A DNA stretch of 64,000 bases from Oncomelania hupensis (GCA_036898135.1 CM072511.1:75147990-75211989); one strand, 5' to 3'; shown: positions 53,061 through 63,941, numbered from the stretch's first letter. Program-made: numbers and translations. Notes: a model not told the origin generated them from the letters alone.

Positions 53061-53904
53061 TCATAGTTACATGTTAATTTTAAATTTATTTATAATACAT
53101 GTTCCTTTTGTACTGAATTTCTTCATGAAGGACTAGCTGTAAGACAGGTCTAAACTCTATTATCCCAATGATTTCGACTTCTTCGATTTCTTCCTACAAC
53201 ATACTAAGAACATTCTTTCTTTGCATGATATGGGCAGTTTCCCACAAACGGTACGGTGGAAAACTGATAGTTAGGAAAGGTTAAAAACTATACATACCTG
53301 CAAAATCCAATACTCAATCCAGCAGCTCTCTGTATTTGCTCTGAAACCACAAAAATAAAGTGTGCACATTCCTTCTGGCATATATAACAACTAATATCCA
53401 TCCACCCATACCTGACGTCCAATTTCGAATTATTGGTACATCTTTTTTTTCACCAACATCTCTATAAATCCTCCCCAGTTTATTCATACTTTTACTACTC
53501 ACTTTTATAGCATTCATTATAGAACTCTCAAATGTCAAGGTCATCACTGTCCATCATTTTTAAACATGTTCATATCTCAATATTTTGAGGTCACCGAGGG
53601 TTTTCTTTTTTTCATGGACAACAAGTCGTACATGTAGGTATCCTTACAACTTTCAAATTCCATGACTTGTTAGAAACATTGTCATCTGATTGGTCAACTA
53701 TCGAGGAATATTGGTTTTAGTCACATGCTACTTGGCCAATTAAACTATAAGGCATGTAGAAATCGATAAATAGAAATTTGCCTTTTGATTGCATAAGCAT
53801 AAAATAGAAAATATGTTTAAAAGAATGTGTTTTAGCAAGTACATAAAAAAAACATATACATTCTTAACTATACAGTCTAATAAAATGCAACCAAGAATAC
53901 AAAA
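53061..53904. other. Unassigned non-coding interval
   Basis: No gene. GAGGTCACCGAGGGTTTTCT at 53575 resembles the body of the SINE at 54190-54583 and may be an old fragment of it. Confidence 0.5.
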
Positions 53905-54088
53905 CAAGATATGATTTAAATGCTATAAAACAAACCAACATCATGTAAAAATTGAAACAGGTTTTGACTATTGGCATTATTGCAGACTTTAAAATCTCAT
54001 TAAAAGGTATCAAACCAAAATATCTTTTTCTCTCATCAATCAGATTAGCACATTCAGACATAAAATGGCGAACAGAAAAGGATTTGTC
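53905..54088 (-). mobile_element. Nimb-like ORF2 3' fragment
   Basis: ACAAACCAACATCATGTAAA and the sequence to 54088 match 1668-1810 and 17210-17340 (the C-terminal VRHFMSECADLI tail and the following 3' UTR). Its coding side is cut by tRNA-like sequence at about 54088. Confidence 0.75.
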
Positions 54089-54089
54089 A

Positions 54090-54125
54090 CCGGTGAACCA
54101 GGTTCGATTCCCATGGTGGGAAAGA
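54090..54125 (+). repeat. Partial tRNA-like (SINE head) fragment
   Basis: GGTTCGATTCCCATGG at 54108 is a B-box-like word that precedes the complete SINE head; it may be a remnant of a second SINE head. Confidence 0.4.
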
Positions 54126-54189
54126 TAAAAGTGGCAATTTTTCACTGTCCATCTTAGCAGTATGATTGCTTTGGTGGTGCAGTGTTGAT

Positions 54190-54583
54190 TTAGAATGGCG
54201 CAGTGGATAAGTCGCCAGTTTCCTTTGCCGAAGGTTGCGGGTTCGATTCCCGCAAGGGGCAAACATATGTGACTTAGGTACGAGACTATTGAGGTCACTG
54301 AGGGTTTTCTCTGGGTACTCCGGTTTCCTCCCTCCCTTCAATAATGGTACTGGATGCAGTCAATTCACAATTTTCAAAAATGAAATTTAGACTTTCTTTC
54401 CACCTTCCAATAGCGATCTCCCTGCCTTTACACCACCTGTTTGAGTGATGGATGAGTATTTGTTGAGTGTGTGTGAGGGTGGATGAGACAGGTGAGCGTG
54501 TATGTTGGTACAGATCGCCGCGCTTTGAGCCTGATTGATTTGGGGAAAGGCGCGTACATAGCATCCTGTATTATTATTATTAG
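54190..54583 (+). mobile_element. tRNA-derived SINE, second family, with (ATT)n tail
   Basis: A-box-like TGGCGCAGTGG (54196-54206), B-box GGTTCGATTCC (54240-54250) inside a perfect 5-bp T-stem (GCGGG/CCCGC). The body has GGGTTTTCTCTGGGTACTCC and GGTTTCCTCCCTCCC (about 54300-54335), then CGCGCTTTGAGCC, ending with TTATTATTATTA. The acceptor stem does not pair, so it is not a tRNA gene. Different head and body from the SINE at 43725. Confidence 0.75.
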
Positions 54584-54829
54584 CACAGAGGCACAAATCA
54601 GGAGATTGTTCAACATTTTAATAAAAGTGCCCGCTATTCTCAACAACAACAAAAGTACTACCACCATCTCAACTACAATTGGATAATTTAAAATCTGTTT
54701 ATTTCCGAAAAAAATATACATGATGTATGTAATTAAGCCATTGTGGAAAAGCCAACTCTGGATGTTAGTGACTGCAAAAACTATAGGCCAATTTTTAATC
54801 TGCATTATGTGTCTAAGTTGGAACATTTT

Positions 54830-55835
54830 TACAGCAACTTGTCAACCATCTGAATAAAAATCCTCATGGACAAATTTCAGCGCTTATCGGGCAAGTCACA
54901 GCTGTGAGACATCATCTGGTCAATGACCTTCTGTGTAGTGCTGATGCTGGTGACCTGACCTTCTTGATTTGAGTGCAGTTTTTGACGCTCTCGACCACAG
55001 AATACTCCTTGATCATCTCTCCCTAGAGGCATTACTGGTCCAGCTCTGAAATGGTTTGTGTCATACCTGAGCAACAGAACCCAGTACGTCTTGGTTAGCC
55101 AGACTCCTTCCGAGACAGATTTGTGATGTGGGGGTCCCTCAAGGATTAGTTTTGGTGCCCCTGTTGTTTTGTATAACACCTGTCACCTAGGCAAAGCCAG
55201 TGAAAGGCATGGACTGAATTGAACGTTGACGATTCGGAATTGTACAGATCGTTCAGTCCTGACAAAGATGGCTCAAGAGGCTTTGAAGGAAGTGGAGAGG
55301 TACTAAGAAGAAATAAGGGAGTGGATGTCATCCAACAAACTGAAGGTAAATTATCAGAAAACTGGTTCTTGTTTGTGGGTAAAAAATCAGGCTCCAAAAA
55401 GTGAACTGACTCAATCCAGATTGGACAGGCACATATCAAACCATCTTCCGTACGCAACCTTGAACTTTTCATTGACGCCAGTTGACTTTTGTTCTTCACA
55501 TCGGTTCCATTGCCAGGTCTTGTAATTTTTATAGGATGCGGGGCAGACTTCGTCCCATGATTAATCAGAAGACAGCAAATGCTACGGCAGTTACCCTCAT
55601 CTTCTTCCAGTTATATTGCAATAATGGCCTTTGGGGAAAAAGGAAAACCCAGCTTAAGGTTGCAGCTTGTTCAAAAGACAGCTGCTCAAATGGTGCTTCA
55701 AAAAAAGAAATGTGAGCACATTACTCCTGGACTTCGTTCCCTCCATTGGTTACCAGTTGAAAAAAGGCTTCATTATAAAGTCCCGAGTTTTGCTTATGTG
55801 CATTTTACGTTAGAGACGCGCACGATAGATCCGAT
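54830..55835 (+). pseudogene. CR1-superfamily RT remnant (jockey-like annotation class)
   Basis: Plus strand: LLDLSAVFDALDHRILLDHL (first catalytic Asp block, about 54965), the SYLSNRTQYV-type block (55060-55085, frame shifted), VGVPQGLVLVPLLF (about 55130). The YADD block near 55225 is damaged and only DDSELYRSFSP is left. Then MSSNKLKVNYQKTG, INQKTANATAVTLI, KTQLKVAACSKDS and ITPGLRSLHWLPVEKRLHYK (55720-55780). The pattern matches CR1-superfamily (Crack/Daphne-like) elements; subclade uncertain. Many frameshifts. Confidence 0.75.
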
Positions 55836-55840
55836 CATTT

Positions 55841-55876
55841 TGTTTTGCAAAGCATGCAGTTTTGCAAAGCATGCAG
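55841..55876. repeat. Tandem duplication of TTTTGCAAAGCATGCAG
   Basis: A 17-bp unit present twice in direct order next to the left end of the RTE copy. Confidence 0.85.
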
Positions 55877-55939
55877 TAACAGTGTATTTACCTTTGATTT
55901 GATTTTGCTAAGGATGCTAAAAGAAGCTTTGTATAATGT

Positions 55940-57290
55940 TGAAGGTAACCTTCAGGAGTGTGAAAATTACCGCACCATCAGCCTCATCAGCCATCCCAGC
56001 AAGGTCCTCCTGAAAATAATACTCAACAGGTTGAAACCCCAAGCTGAACAAATCATAGCTGAAGAACAAGCAGGATTCAGGGCAAGGCGAAGTACCACTG
56101 AGCAGATTTTCAACCTCAGAATAATCTGTGAGAAATACCTACAGCACCAACAACATCTATATCATGTGTTCATAGACTTCAAGAAGGCGTTTGACCGAGT
56201 CTGGCATGCAGCTTTATGGGCAACATTGAAAGTGTACAACATCAGCCCTAAAATTATTGAAGTCATCAAAAGCCTTATGACAAGGCTACCAGTGCAGTCT
56301 TCCACAACAGCGCCATCGGGAACTGGTTCAGAATAACAATCGGTGTGCGTCGAGGATGCCTACTCTCTCCAACACTCTTCAACATCTTCCTAGAGCGCAT
56401 CATGTCAGATGCTCTTGCAGACCATGAAGGCACAGTCAGCATAGGGGGTAGAGCAATCTCCAATCTTCGTTTTGCAGATGACATTGATGGATTGGCTGGA
56501 AAGAAACAAGAACTTGAACAGCTGGTACAGAGGCTTGACACCACCTCCAGAGCTTATGGAATGGAAATAAGTGCAGAGAAGACCAAAATGATGACCAACA
56601 ACACCAATGGCATCAACACGGACATCAAAGTCCAAGGCCGATCCCTCAACACAGTGCATAGCTTCAAATATTTAGAGCCATTGTATCAGACAATGGGTCC
56701 CGACAGGAAGTCCTCTCCAGGATCGCACAAACAACTGCTGCCCTGACAAGGTTGAAGCCCATTTGGAAAGACAGGACCATCAGTCTACATTCCAAAGTAA
56801 GACTGCTGCGCTCCCTTGTCATCTCCATCTTCCTATATATGCTTGCGAAGCATAGACCCTCACAGCAGATCTCCAACGAAGAATACAAAGCATGGAGATG
56901 AGGTGCTACAGAAGACTTCTGGGCATTTCCTATACCCAACACATCACCAACGATGAAGTCCGACAGACCATCACACAAGCCATTGGACAACACGATGACC
57001 TGCTCACAGTGGTGAAGAAACGGAAACTCCGATGGTATGGCCACGTCACCAGATCATCAGGCCTTGCAAAGACTATTCTGCAAGGCACAGTGCAAGGAGG
57101 TAGAAGAAGAGGGAGACCGAAAAAGAGGTGGGAGGACAGCATTCGAGATTGGACTGGTTTGACACTGAGCGAAGCATCAGGGCTGCTGAGGACAGAGAAA
57201 GATGGAGTATGCTGGTTAAACGATCATCTGTGGTGCCCCTACGACCTTCGGGTTACGGGACAGGATAGGAGGATAGGGATAGGATAATTT
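55940..57290 (+). mobile_element. RTE-like retrotransposon, 5'-truncated, plus strand
   Basis: Starts in GNLQECENYRTISLISHPSK and ends with a (GGATA)n-like tail at 57262-57288. Well preserved but with several frameshifts. Confidence 0.9.
55942..57240 (+). pseudogene. RTE-like RT and C-terminal region
   Basis: Blocks in order: YRTISLISHPSKVLLKIILN, EEQAGFRARRSTTEQIFNLR, VFIDFKKAFDRVWHAALWAT, then a 1-base deletion near 56276. GVRRGCLLSPTLFNIFLERI (Q of the usual RQG changed to R), NLRFADDIDGLAGKKQELEQ (catalytic Asp-Asp present), YGMEISAEKTKMMTNN and FKYLEPL, with a second frame change near 56675. MEMRCYRRLLGISYTQHITN, RKLRWYGHVTRSSGLAKTI and GGRRRGRPKKRWEDSIRDW then follow. Few breaks, comparable with the copy at 12837. 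Confidence 0.85.
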
Positions 57291-57674
57291 TTATCAGTTG
57301 ATATTGTTGAGAATTTTCTGGATTTGCTTGTTTACTATCGACCAAAGCTTCCAAAAAGGTCTGATACATTACATTACATGGTTATAGCTTTAGGTCCAGC
57401 GGACTCTTCCAAGCCAAATCAGGAACAGAGAGACGTTATCTTAAAATATTATAAAATGGTTCAAATCTTAAAAAACAAGCCTGTTACTCTTAAATATTCA
57501 AACAAACAAACATCTTCTTTAAATCTGATGTATTAAAAATACGTTGATATTCTTCAATGAAATCACTAAAATCAGTCTTACGGTACCAATCCAACCAACA
57601 ACACACAAAAAATGACATGATTTATATGCGATACAACAAACCAACATCATGTAAAAATTAAAAGGTGTTGACCA

Positions 57675-58706
57675 TCATACATTAAAAATCGCTTTGAATG
57701 GTATCGAACCAAAATATCTTTCTCTTTCATCAAGCAGATCAGCACATTCAGAAATAAAATGGAGAATGGAAAAGGATTTACCACATGCAAAGCACCATGG
57801 TGGTTCTTCTACTTTTAAAAGGAAACTGTGGGTGACATAAGTATGCCCAATATGAAGGCGAGACAAAACTGTTTCTTCTTTGCAAGTGGATGCAAAGTCA
57901 GGCAAAGAAGCTGACAAATCGGGAAGAATTTGAAATAAGTTGTTATTGATACGGTTAGTCCAGTCAGTCTGCCACAGCCGTTTACAATAAGATCCATTCA
58001 TACAACACAGATCAGAATAAGGAACTGGAAAATCTCTGAAGGGAAATCGAGATGCAGAGCTTCTTTAGCCGCTTTGTCCACTGCAATATTGCCGCAGATG
58101 CCCATGTGACCAGGTATCCACATAAAAACTATTTTTTTACACTCTGAAGTAAGTTGTGTGTGGAGGTCATGGATCTCTGCCAGAAAAGGGTGCGATATCC
58201 TTCTGGTGGAAAGAGCCCGAAGTGCTGACAATGAATCAGACATGATTAAAAATGAGGTCCTTTTGGATTAATAAACCTGCTTCAGAGCTAGATGGATTGC
58301 ATTGAGCTCAGCTGTATAAACAGAACAAATATCAGGTATATGCTTTTGCAAAGGCTGGTCTAGGTGCTCCCAGAGACTGACGCAGCAGCAATTGTCTCCT
58401 TTCTTTGACCAGTCTATAAAAAGTTTTTCATATAATAATCCTGGGTACAAAGCACATTGTTCTAAATTAAGTTAATTATAAACAGTTTCAGATGTATTGT
58501 TTTTGAGGAAGGTGGACAATTGCCAGTTAATGTTTTGTTTTTTTAATTTCCATGGAGGAGCTCATCATCGTTGATGGAAGCAACATCGATGCCTGCTTTA
58601 TTCAAATGAGCCTGCATTCTGATGCCAAATGGAAGGATTGCGTTCGGTGTGGCCTCAAATTTCTGCACAAAATCTGGGTTGAGAACACAGTCATAAGAGG
58701 AATTCA
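57675..58706 (-). pseudogene. Nimb-like RNase H and preceding region
   Basis: DICSVYTAELNAIHLALKQV (58330-58270), MSDSLSALRALSTRRISHPF and FMWIPGHMGICGNIAVDKAA (58243-58060), SYCKRLWQTDWTNRINNNLF (about 57985) and the CFAC tail (about 57790). The upstream connection (58700-58455, LNKAGIDVASINDD) is antisense to the start of the chimeric frame that begins at 58552. One break near 58265 and one near 58020. Confidence 0.8.
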
Positions 58707-58713
58707 TAGGATC

Positions 58714-60587
58714 ATGTTTTTGGAATCTAGTGATGGTGTAAATGAAGCTGCTGATGTTATTTCTGACTATATTAAATTCTGCGAGGATACTGTCATCCCT
58801 ACCAAAACTATAAAAATATTTCCAAATAACAAACCTTGGGTCTCAAAGTCACTCAAAGCCACGCTAAACGAAAAGAAAATTGCATTTCAAACTGATGATA
58901 AAGCTGAACGCAGGCGTGTTCAAGCAAAACTAAGAAAGGAAATTCAGGATGCTAAACGGCAATATAAGGAAAAGGTAGAATCACAGTTCGAGCGTGGTAA
59001 CCTGGCTGATGCATGGAAGGGGTTGAAAACTCTGTCCGGTCAAGCGAAGCTGAAGTCAACTAACTGTGACCTTCCTTTTGAAAACCGAATTAAAATGTCA
59101 GAAGAACTAAATTCATTCTACTGCCGTTTTGAACGCGATGACACAAAAGACGACGTTGATGATATTATTTCTCGTTTAGAACAAGATGTGGTTGATGGTG
59201 ATGCTGACTTTGAGATCGATGGTGCCACAGTTGAGTCCATGTTTAAAAGACTGAATCTGAGAAAGGCCACTGGCCCTGATGGTATAGGGGGTAGGACCTT
59301 GAAGTGGTGCGCTGCACAGTTGTGCTTAGTATTCAGTCAGCTATTCTCGTGGTCAGTCAGGGATTGTGTTGTACCTAGTGTATGGAAACACTCTATCATC
59401 TGTCCCGTGCCCAAAAACAGTAAACCCAAAGAACTCAACGACTATCGCCCTGTTGCCCTGACATCCATAGCTATGAAATGTCTCGAACGGATTCTTCTCT
59501 CTCGTCTTCTTTGTCACACTCAGCCTTTCACTGATCCTCTTCAATTTGCATACAAACCCAATCGTAGTACCGACGACGCTACTCTGACGCTTCTCCACAA
59601 TGCGTATGATCACTTAGAGACCTCTGGTTCCTTTGTCCGCATTCTATTTATAGACTTTTCTTCTGCTTTCAATACCATACAGCCACACCTCATGGCTCAG
59701 AAGCTTTTGTCTTACACTGTCCCTCCTAGACTCGTCCTGTGGATCGTTCACTTCCTCGTGTCCAGATCTCAGGTTGTCCGCTTTCACTCTGCTGTCTCAT
59801 CTCTCAAACAAACGTCCACAGGAGCTCCTCAGGGTACGGTTCTTTCTCCGGTACTTTTCACGCTCTACACAAACGACTGCAGAGGAACTGATGCCTCACC
59901 GGTCATAAAGTACTCGGATGACTCTGCCCTTGTGGACCTGTCCAATTCAAATGCTGTGTATTTCTCTGCAGTTGATAGGTTCAGCTCCTGGTGCAAACAA
60001 AACTATCTGGACTTAAATGTCAAGAAAACTAAGGAACTGGTCATTGACTTTCGTAAAAACAACACTCTCATTCCAGACCTTGTCATTGATGGTGTTACAG
60101 TCGAGAGAGTCACCCAATACAAATACCTGGGAACCATCATTGACGAGAAACTGAACTTCACTGCAAACACCCAGGCCATACACAAAAAATGTCAGTCTAG
60201 AATTTACTGCCTTCAAAAACTTCGAAATCTCCAAGTCAGTAGCCGCATCCTTCAGACCTTTTACTCTTCTTTTATCGAGTCCGTTCTTACCTTTTCTTTT
60301 ATCTGCTGGTATGGAAGTTTGTGTGTAAAAAACAAAAGTATTCTGGATCGAGTAGTGAACGTCTGTGGGAGGGTTGTGGGAGTGAAACAAGAGAGTCTGC
60401 AGGTGTTGTATGAAAGACGTGTTGTGCGGAAAGCTATTTGCTTTGTGCTGGATAGCACTCATGTGCTTGCGCACCACTTCCAGCTCCTGCCTTCTGAAAG
60501 GCGCTACCAGTACCAAACACCAAGGGTCAGAACTCTCAGAATGAAAAACAGTTTTATTCCAAAGGCTGTCTCATTACTTAATAAATG

Positions 60588-60588
<1 letters not shown>
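58714..60588 (+). CDS. L2-like ORF2: linker and complete reverse transcriptase
   Basis: 624 codons with no stop, from the ATG whose A is the last base of the target duplication. Order: linker KIFPNNKPWVSKSLKATLNE; RT fingers LRKATGPDGIGGRTLKWCAA; YRPVALTSIAMKCLERILLS (about 59446); ILFIDFSSAFNTIQP (about 59640, first catalytic Asp); TSTGAPQGTVLSPVLFTLYT (about 59815); IKYSDDSALVDL (about 59905, Asp-Asp); LDLNVKKTKELVIDF; QYKYLGTIIDEKLNF; and a C-terminus ending MKNSFIPKAVSLLNK. The endonuclease is lost by 5' truncation. RT motifs are all intact. The open frame continues upstream to 58552 only because antisense Nimb-like sequence happens to be open; those first 54 residues are not part of the element. 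Confidence 0.9.
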
Positions 60589-60648
<60 letters not shown>

Positions 60649-60847
60649 GTTTGCCCAAAATAATCTCATTTCACAGTTAGCATGCATAAGTGTAATTCTA
60701 TTCATATGTGACTGTGCATTTTTATCCTCATTGTCATTATGATTGTTGTTATTATTATTGTGATGTTTATTCCTTGTTGATTGTAATTGTACACCACAAT
60801 GTAATTTCTTGTAAAAGATAATAAAGTTGTCTTATCTTATCTTATCT
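58715..60847 (+). mobile_element. L2-like non-LTR retrotransposon, 5'-truncated, with (TTATC)n tail
   Basis: 2133 bp. ORF to 60588, a (GT)n tract directly after the stop (60592-60646), a short 3' UTR, AATAAAG at 60820-60826 and three to four CTTAT units. Bounded by TAGGATCA. Confidence 0.9.
60592..60646. repeat. (GT)n microsatellite in L2-like 3' UTR
   Basis: About 27 GT units starting three bases after the RT stop codon. Confidence 0.95.
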
Positions 60848-60855
60848 TAGGATCA

Positions 60856-61190
60856 GTTTTTAATTTTAAGTAGTAATTCAGTGATTTTATAAGCCTCAAT
60901 TCCAGGGGAGATTCGTTAGCTTCCACATAAAGGTTTTCACAAGGGGAGGTGCGAAATGCACCCAAAGCAATGCGTAGTGCCTGATGAGTAACTGAATCTA
61001 ACATTTTAAGATAAGACATTCTAGCAGAACCATAAACAATGCAACCATAGTCTAACTTGGATCTAATTAACAAACGGTATAACAATAAAGTTTTCTTGTC
61101 AGCTCCCCAGGCTTACCACTGATAACATTGAGCAAATTGCAGGCCTGTTGACATTTAGTTTTCAAATCTTTCAGAATAAGGAAGGATAAT
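60856..61190 (-). pseudogene. Nimb-like RT thumb segment
   Basis: LLIRSKLDYGCIVYGSARMS, YLKMLDSVTHQALRIALGAF, TSPCENLYVEANESPLEL and YYLKLKTDP (61085-60856), continuing upstream as ILKDLKTKCQQACNLLNVIS (61190-61120). Joins the segment at 58706. Confidence 0.8.
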
Positions 61191-61194
61191 TTGT

Positions 61195-62400
61195 GAAATA
61201 ATTTGTTATTGATTTGATTAGACCATTCAGTCTGCCACAGCCGTTTACAATAAGATCCAGTCATACAACGCAGGTCAGAGAATGGAACAAACTGGAAAAT
61301 CTTTTAAGGGTAATCTAGATGCAGAGCTTCTTTAGCCGCTTTGTCCACTGCAATATTGCCGCGGATGCCAAGGTGACTACGTACCCACATAAAATCTTTT
61401 TATCCTCGTTGTGTGTGGAGGTCATGGATCTCTGCCAGAAAAGGGTGGAATACCTTTCTCATGAAAAGAGCCTGGAGTGCTGACAGTGAATCAGACATGA
61501 TTAAAAAAGAGGTTCTTTTAAATTTATAAGCCTGTTTCAGAGCTCAGCTGTATAAACAGAACAAAAATCAGGTTGACCCTATTGCAAAGGCTGATCTAGG
61601 TGTCTCCCAGAGGCCGACGCAGCAGCAACTGAGTCTGCTTTCTTCGACCCCATCTGCAAAAAGTTGTTCATATCCTTTATACAATGAACATTTGTCGAGA
61701 TAAAGTTGCTTATAAACAGTTTCGGTCTTTTTGAAGGATGTAAGAGTGAAGTTGATAATGTGGTTGAGCAGATTCCAAGGTGGAAGTACAGTTAGCAATT
61801 GATCATCATTAACAGAGTCAACATCTATGCCTGCAGTTTCAAAGTGAGGACGTATTCTGATACCAAAAGGAGGAATTTCTGTCGGTTTGTTGAAGTATTT
61901 AAGTGTAAATAACGGGTTTAAAACACAATCATAAGCGGGATTTTCAGGGTTTGCTTTAAGTTTGAAAAAATAATTCATGGCGAGCTGAAGCCTGCGGATC
62001 TCCAAGGGAGGTTCGCCAGCCTCAGCATAGACTTTCCTTCGGTGAAGTGCAAAACGCCCCCAGACAGATCCGAAGACCTTGATGATGGATTGGATCCAAG
62101 GCTTTCAAATAGGCTTTCCTAGCGGAACCATATACGATGCTACCATAATCCAATGTAGAGCGTACCAGAGAACGATAGAGGAGGAGCAAAGTTTGCTTGT
62201 CTGCTCCCCAGGACAAAACGTTAAGACCTTTCTGGCAGCTTTCCCTCGGGTATTTAATATGCGGCAGAAAACGTAAATTTGCTGTCAAAATAAAATACTC
62301 AACAATTTTACTTGTTTAGAAACTTTGATGGGTTGGCCATAAACATGGAGAGAAGGGTTCAAAACCTGTTTCTGTTTGCGATGAAAATGAATGCATTCGG
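61195..62400 (-). pseudogene. Nimb-like RT end and RNase H, decayed
   Basis: Frames: LSWGADKQTLLLLYRSLVRS and LDYGSIVYGSARKAYLKALD (62200-62090), IRRLQLAMNYFFKLKANPEN, FGIRIRPHFETAGIDVDSVN (62000-61800), ADGVEESRLSCCCVG (start of RNase H, frame-shifted; the usual TDGSKKGDS is ADGVEE). Remnants of SDSLSALQALF and WVRSHLGIRGNIAVDKAAKE lie at 61500-61330 in broken frames. Inactive. Confidence 0.75.
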
Positions 62401-62650
62401 GTTTCCTATCCTATTCTTATCCTATCCCATAACTCGGAAGTCATAGGGGCACCACATATGATCGTTTAACCAGCGTACTCCATCTTTCCATGTCCTCAGC
62501 AACCCTGATTGTTTCGCTCAGTGTCAAACCAGTCCATTCTCGAATTCTGCCTTGCAGGATGGTCTTTGCAAGACCTGATGATCTGGTGACGTGGCCATAC
62601 CATCGGAGTTTCATTTTTTTCACAATTGTGAGCAGGTCATCGGCATTCGG
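62393..62650. repeat. 8-bp target-site duplication GCATTCGG flanking the RTE fragment
   Basis: GCATTCGG is at 62393-62400 and 62643-62650; it lies within the HFHRK/SKTEC region of Nimb-like RT and its removal restores that frame. Confidence 0.85.
62401..62642 (-). mobile_element. RTE-like 3' end insertion (242 bp)
   Basis: Tail CCTATCCTATTCTTATCC, 3' UTR, then LRWYGHVTRSSGLAKTILQG with an internal deletion before IREWTGLTLSETIRVAEDME. A very short 5'-truncated insertion. Confidence 0.85.
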
Positions 62651-63347
62651 TTTTAGAAAGCGAAAATTGGAAGCCGTTTTCTTCTACCCACCCCTGAATT
62701 TTATCTATGCAAAGCTGACGTTGATGCTCCACCCCAGCCAAGGTTTTACCATTAGCCGAGATGGAGAAATCATCAACAAACAAGGATTTATGTATGCCAG
62801 ATTTGACATTTTGAACTATGTTGATCTTAAACAAAAGAGGATAAAATGCTACCCTGAGGGACACCCATCTCCTGCTCAAAAGAATCGGATAAAGTGGAGC
62901 CAAGTCGGATCTTAAACTTTCTGAAGCCTAGGAGTTCTAGATCTTTTACAATCCTGAACTTCCAAGTCGTGTCGTATGCCTTTTCTAGATCAAACAACAC
63001 AGAAACAACATGTTCACTGTTAACTAACGCGTTTCTGACTAACGACTCGAATCGAACGAGATGATCTGAAGTGCTCCTGTTTTTGCGAAAACCCACACTG
63101 AGTGATATCAAGAGCGTTGAGGGATTCTAACTGCCACATCAAACGCTCATAGATCATTCTTTCCATAGTTTTGCAACAAACAGCTTGTAAGGGCAATGGG
63201 CCTGTAGTTGTTTGGGTCAGAGTGATCCTTTCCAGGTTTAGGTATTGGAACAATAACTGCTTCCCACCAAGATGGGGGAAAGGAACCAGAATACCAGAAA
63301 TGATTAAACACAGCCAAGAGAATTTTAACGGAATCTTTAGTGTGTGT
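62643..63347 (-). pseudogene. Nimb-like RT, N-terminal and palm blocks
   Basis: In several frames: DSVKILLAVFNHFWYSGSFP (about 63330), KPGKDHSDPNNYRPIAL (about 63220), LLQNYGKN, SVGFRKNRSTSDHLVRFESL (about 63090), HVVSVLFDLEKAYDTTWKFR (first catalytic Asp, about 62990), [12 protein letters not shown] (about 62860), KSLFVDDFSISANGKTLAG (catalytic Asp-Asp, about 62780), CIDKIQGWVEENGFQFSLSK. All key RT motifs are still recognisable but frames are broken at least three times. Confidence 0.85.
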
Positions 63348-63440
63348 CAGACCTGCCTACCCCCCAGAGTAAAAGCGGAAGACAGGGGATTGAGGGTTTG
63401 CCAAAATGGAGCTCTGTATAATATCATGGCAAAATTGGTG

Positions 63441-63446
<6 letters not shown>

Positions 63447-63497
<51 letters not shown>
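63447..63497. repeat. (TA)n microsatellite
   Basis: About 25 TA units directly left of the nested MITE; the same repeat resumes on its right at 63947. Confidence 0.95.
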
Positions 63498-63498
<1 letters not shown>

Positions 63499-63499
<1 letters not shown>

Positions 63500-63941
63500 T
63501 CTTATACGCACCGGAATGTGTCAACATTTTACTTTGTGACGGAAAGAGCGCTATTTAAGGGGAAGGGTTCGGGTAAGGGTTAGTTGCAGTTCTATCACTA
63601 GCCCTTGCCCTAACTCTTTCCGCTCTTTCCGTCCCAAAAACCCATCTGCCTTCTTGGATTCTTAAATTGTATGAAAAACCAAGTGAGGACGCTATCCGGC
63701 GTCGATAAACGGTTCGAAAATATTCCCAAACGGTTCGCAAAAGTCTCCTGACCTAGATACAACTAAGCGTGACCTAATTCGTCGCCTAGAGGGGACGAAA
63801 GTTGCTTTTTTCTCAAGTTTCCGTAGCTACTTTAAGTTCTCCCGTAATCTGTCAACTTGCGATGTTGACACTTTCCGGGAGGCCGTATCACAACGGCCGT
63901 TGTACTAACGGTTGTGCAGGTTGACACATTCCGGTAAATAT

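Larger units (their letters stand above)
58707..60855. repeat. 8-bp target-site duplication TAGGATCA flanking the L2-like element
   Basis: TAGGATCA is at 58707-58714 and 60848-60855 (the first T of the right copy could belong to the tail). It splits the Nimb-like frame ...YLKLKTDP. Confidence 0.85.
57365..61190 (-). mobile_element. Nimb-like non-LTR copy, minus strand, carrying an L2-like insertion
   Basis: The (ATGTA)n-like tail is at 57365-57382, the 3' UTR to 57660, the RNase H and RT-end coding to 58706, interrupted by the L2-like element 58715-60847, and then resuming 60856-61190 upstream. It stops at about 61190, where a second Nimb-like copy begins. Confidence 0.85.
61191..63347 (-). 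mobile_element. Second Nimb-like copy, minus strand, with nested RTE fragment
   Basis: From an internal 3' truncation at about 61191 (after SYCKRLWQTEWSNQINNKLF of RNase H) to the left end of the hAT-like element at 63348. It contains RNase H, RT end, an inserted RTE 3' end (62401-62642) and most of RT. Different sequence subtype from the copies at 16924 and 57365. Confidence 0.8.

Noticed and set aside
54190..54262. tRNA gene on the plus strand
   Set aside because: The T-arm is perfect, but the 5' and 3' acceptor strands are not complementary and the sequence continues as a SINE with an ATT tail.
63550..63615. Telomere-like TTAGGG remnants
   Set aside because: Only isolated GGGTAAGGGTTAG and CCCTTGCCCTAA words that form part of an inverted repeat; there is no array.
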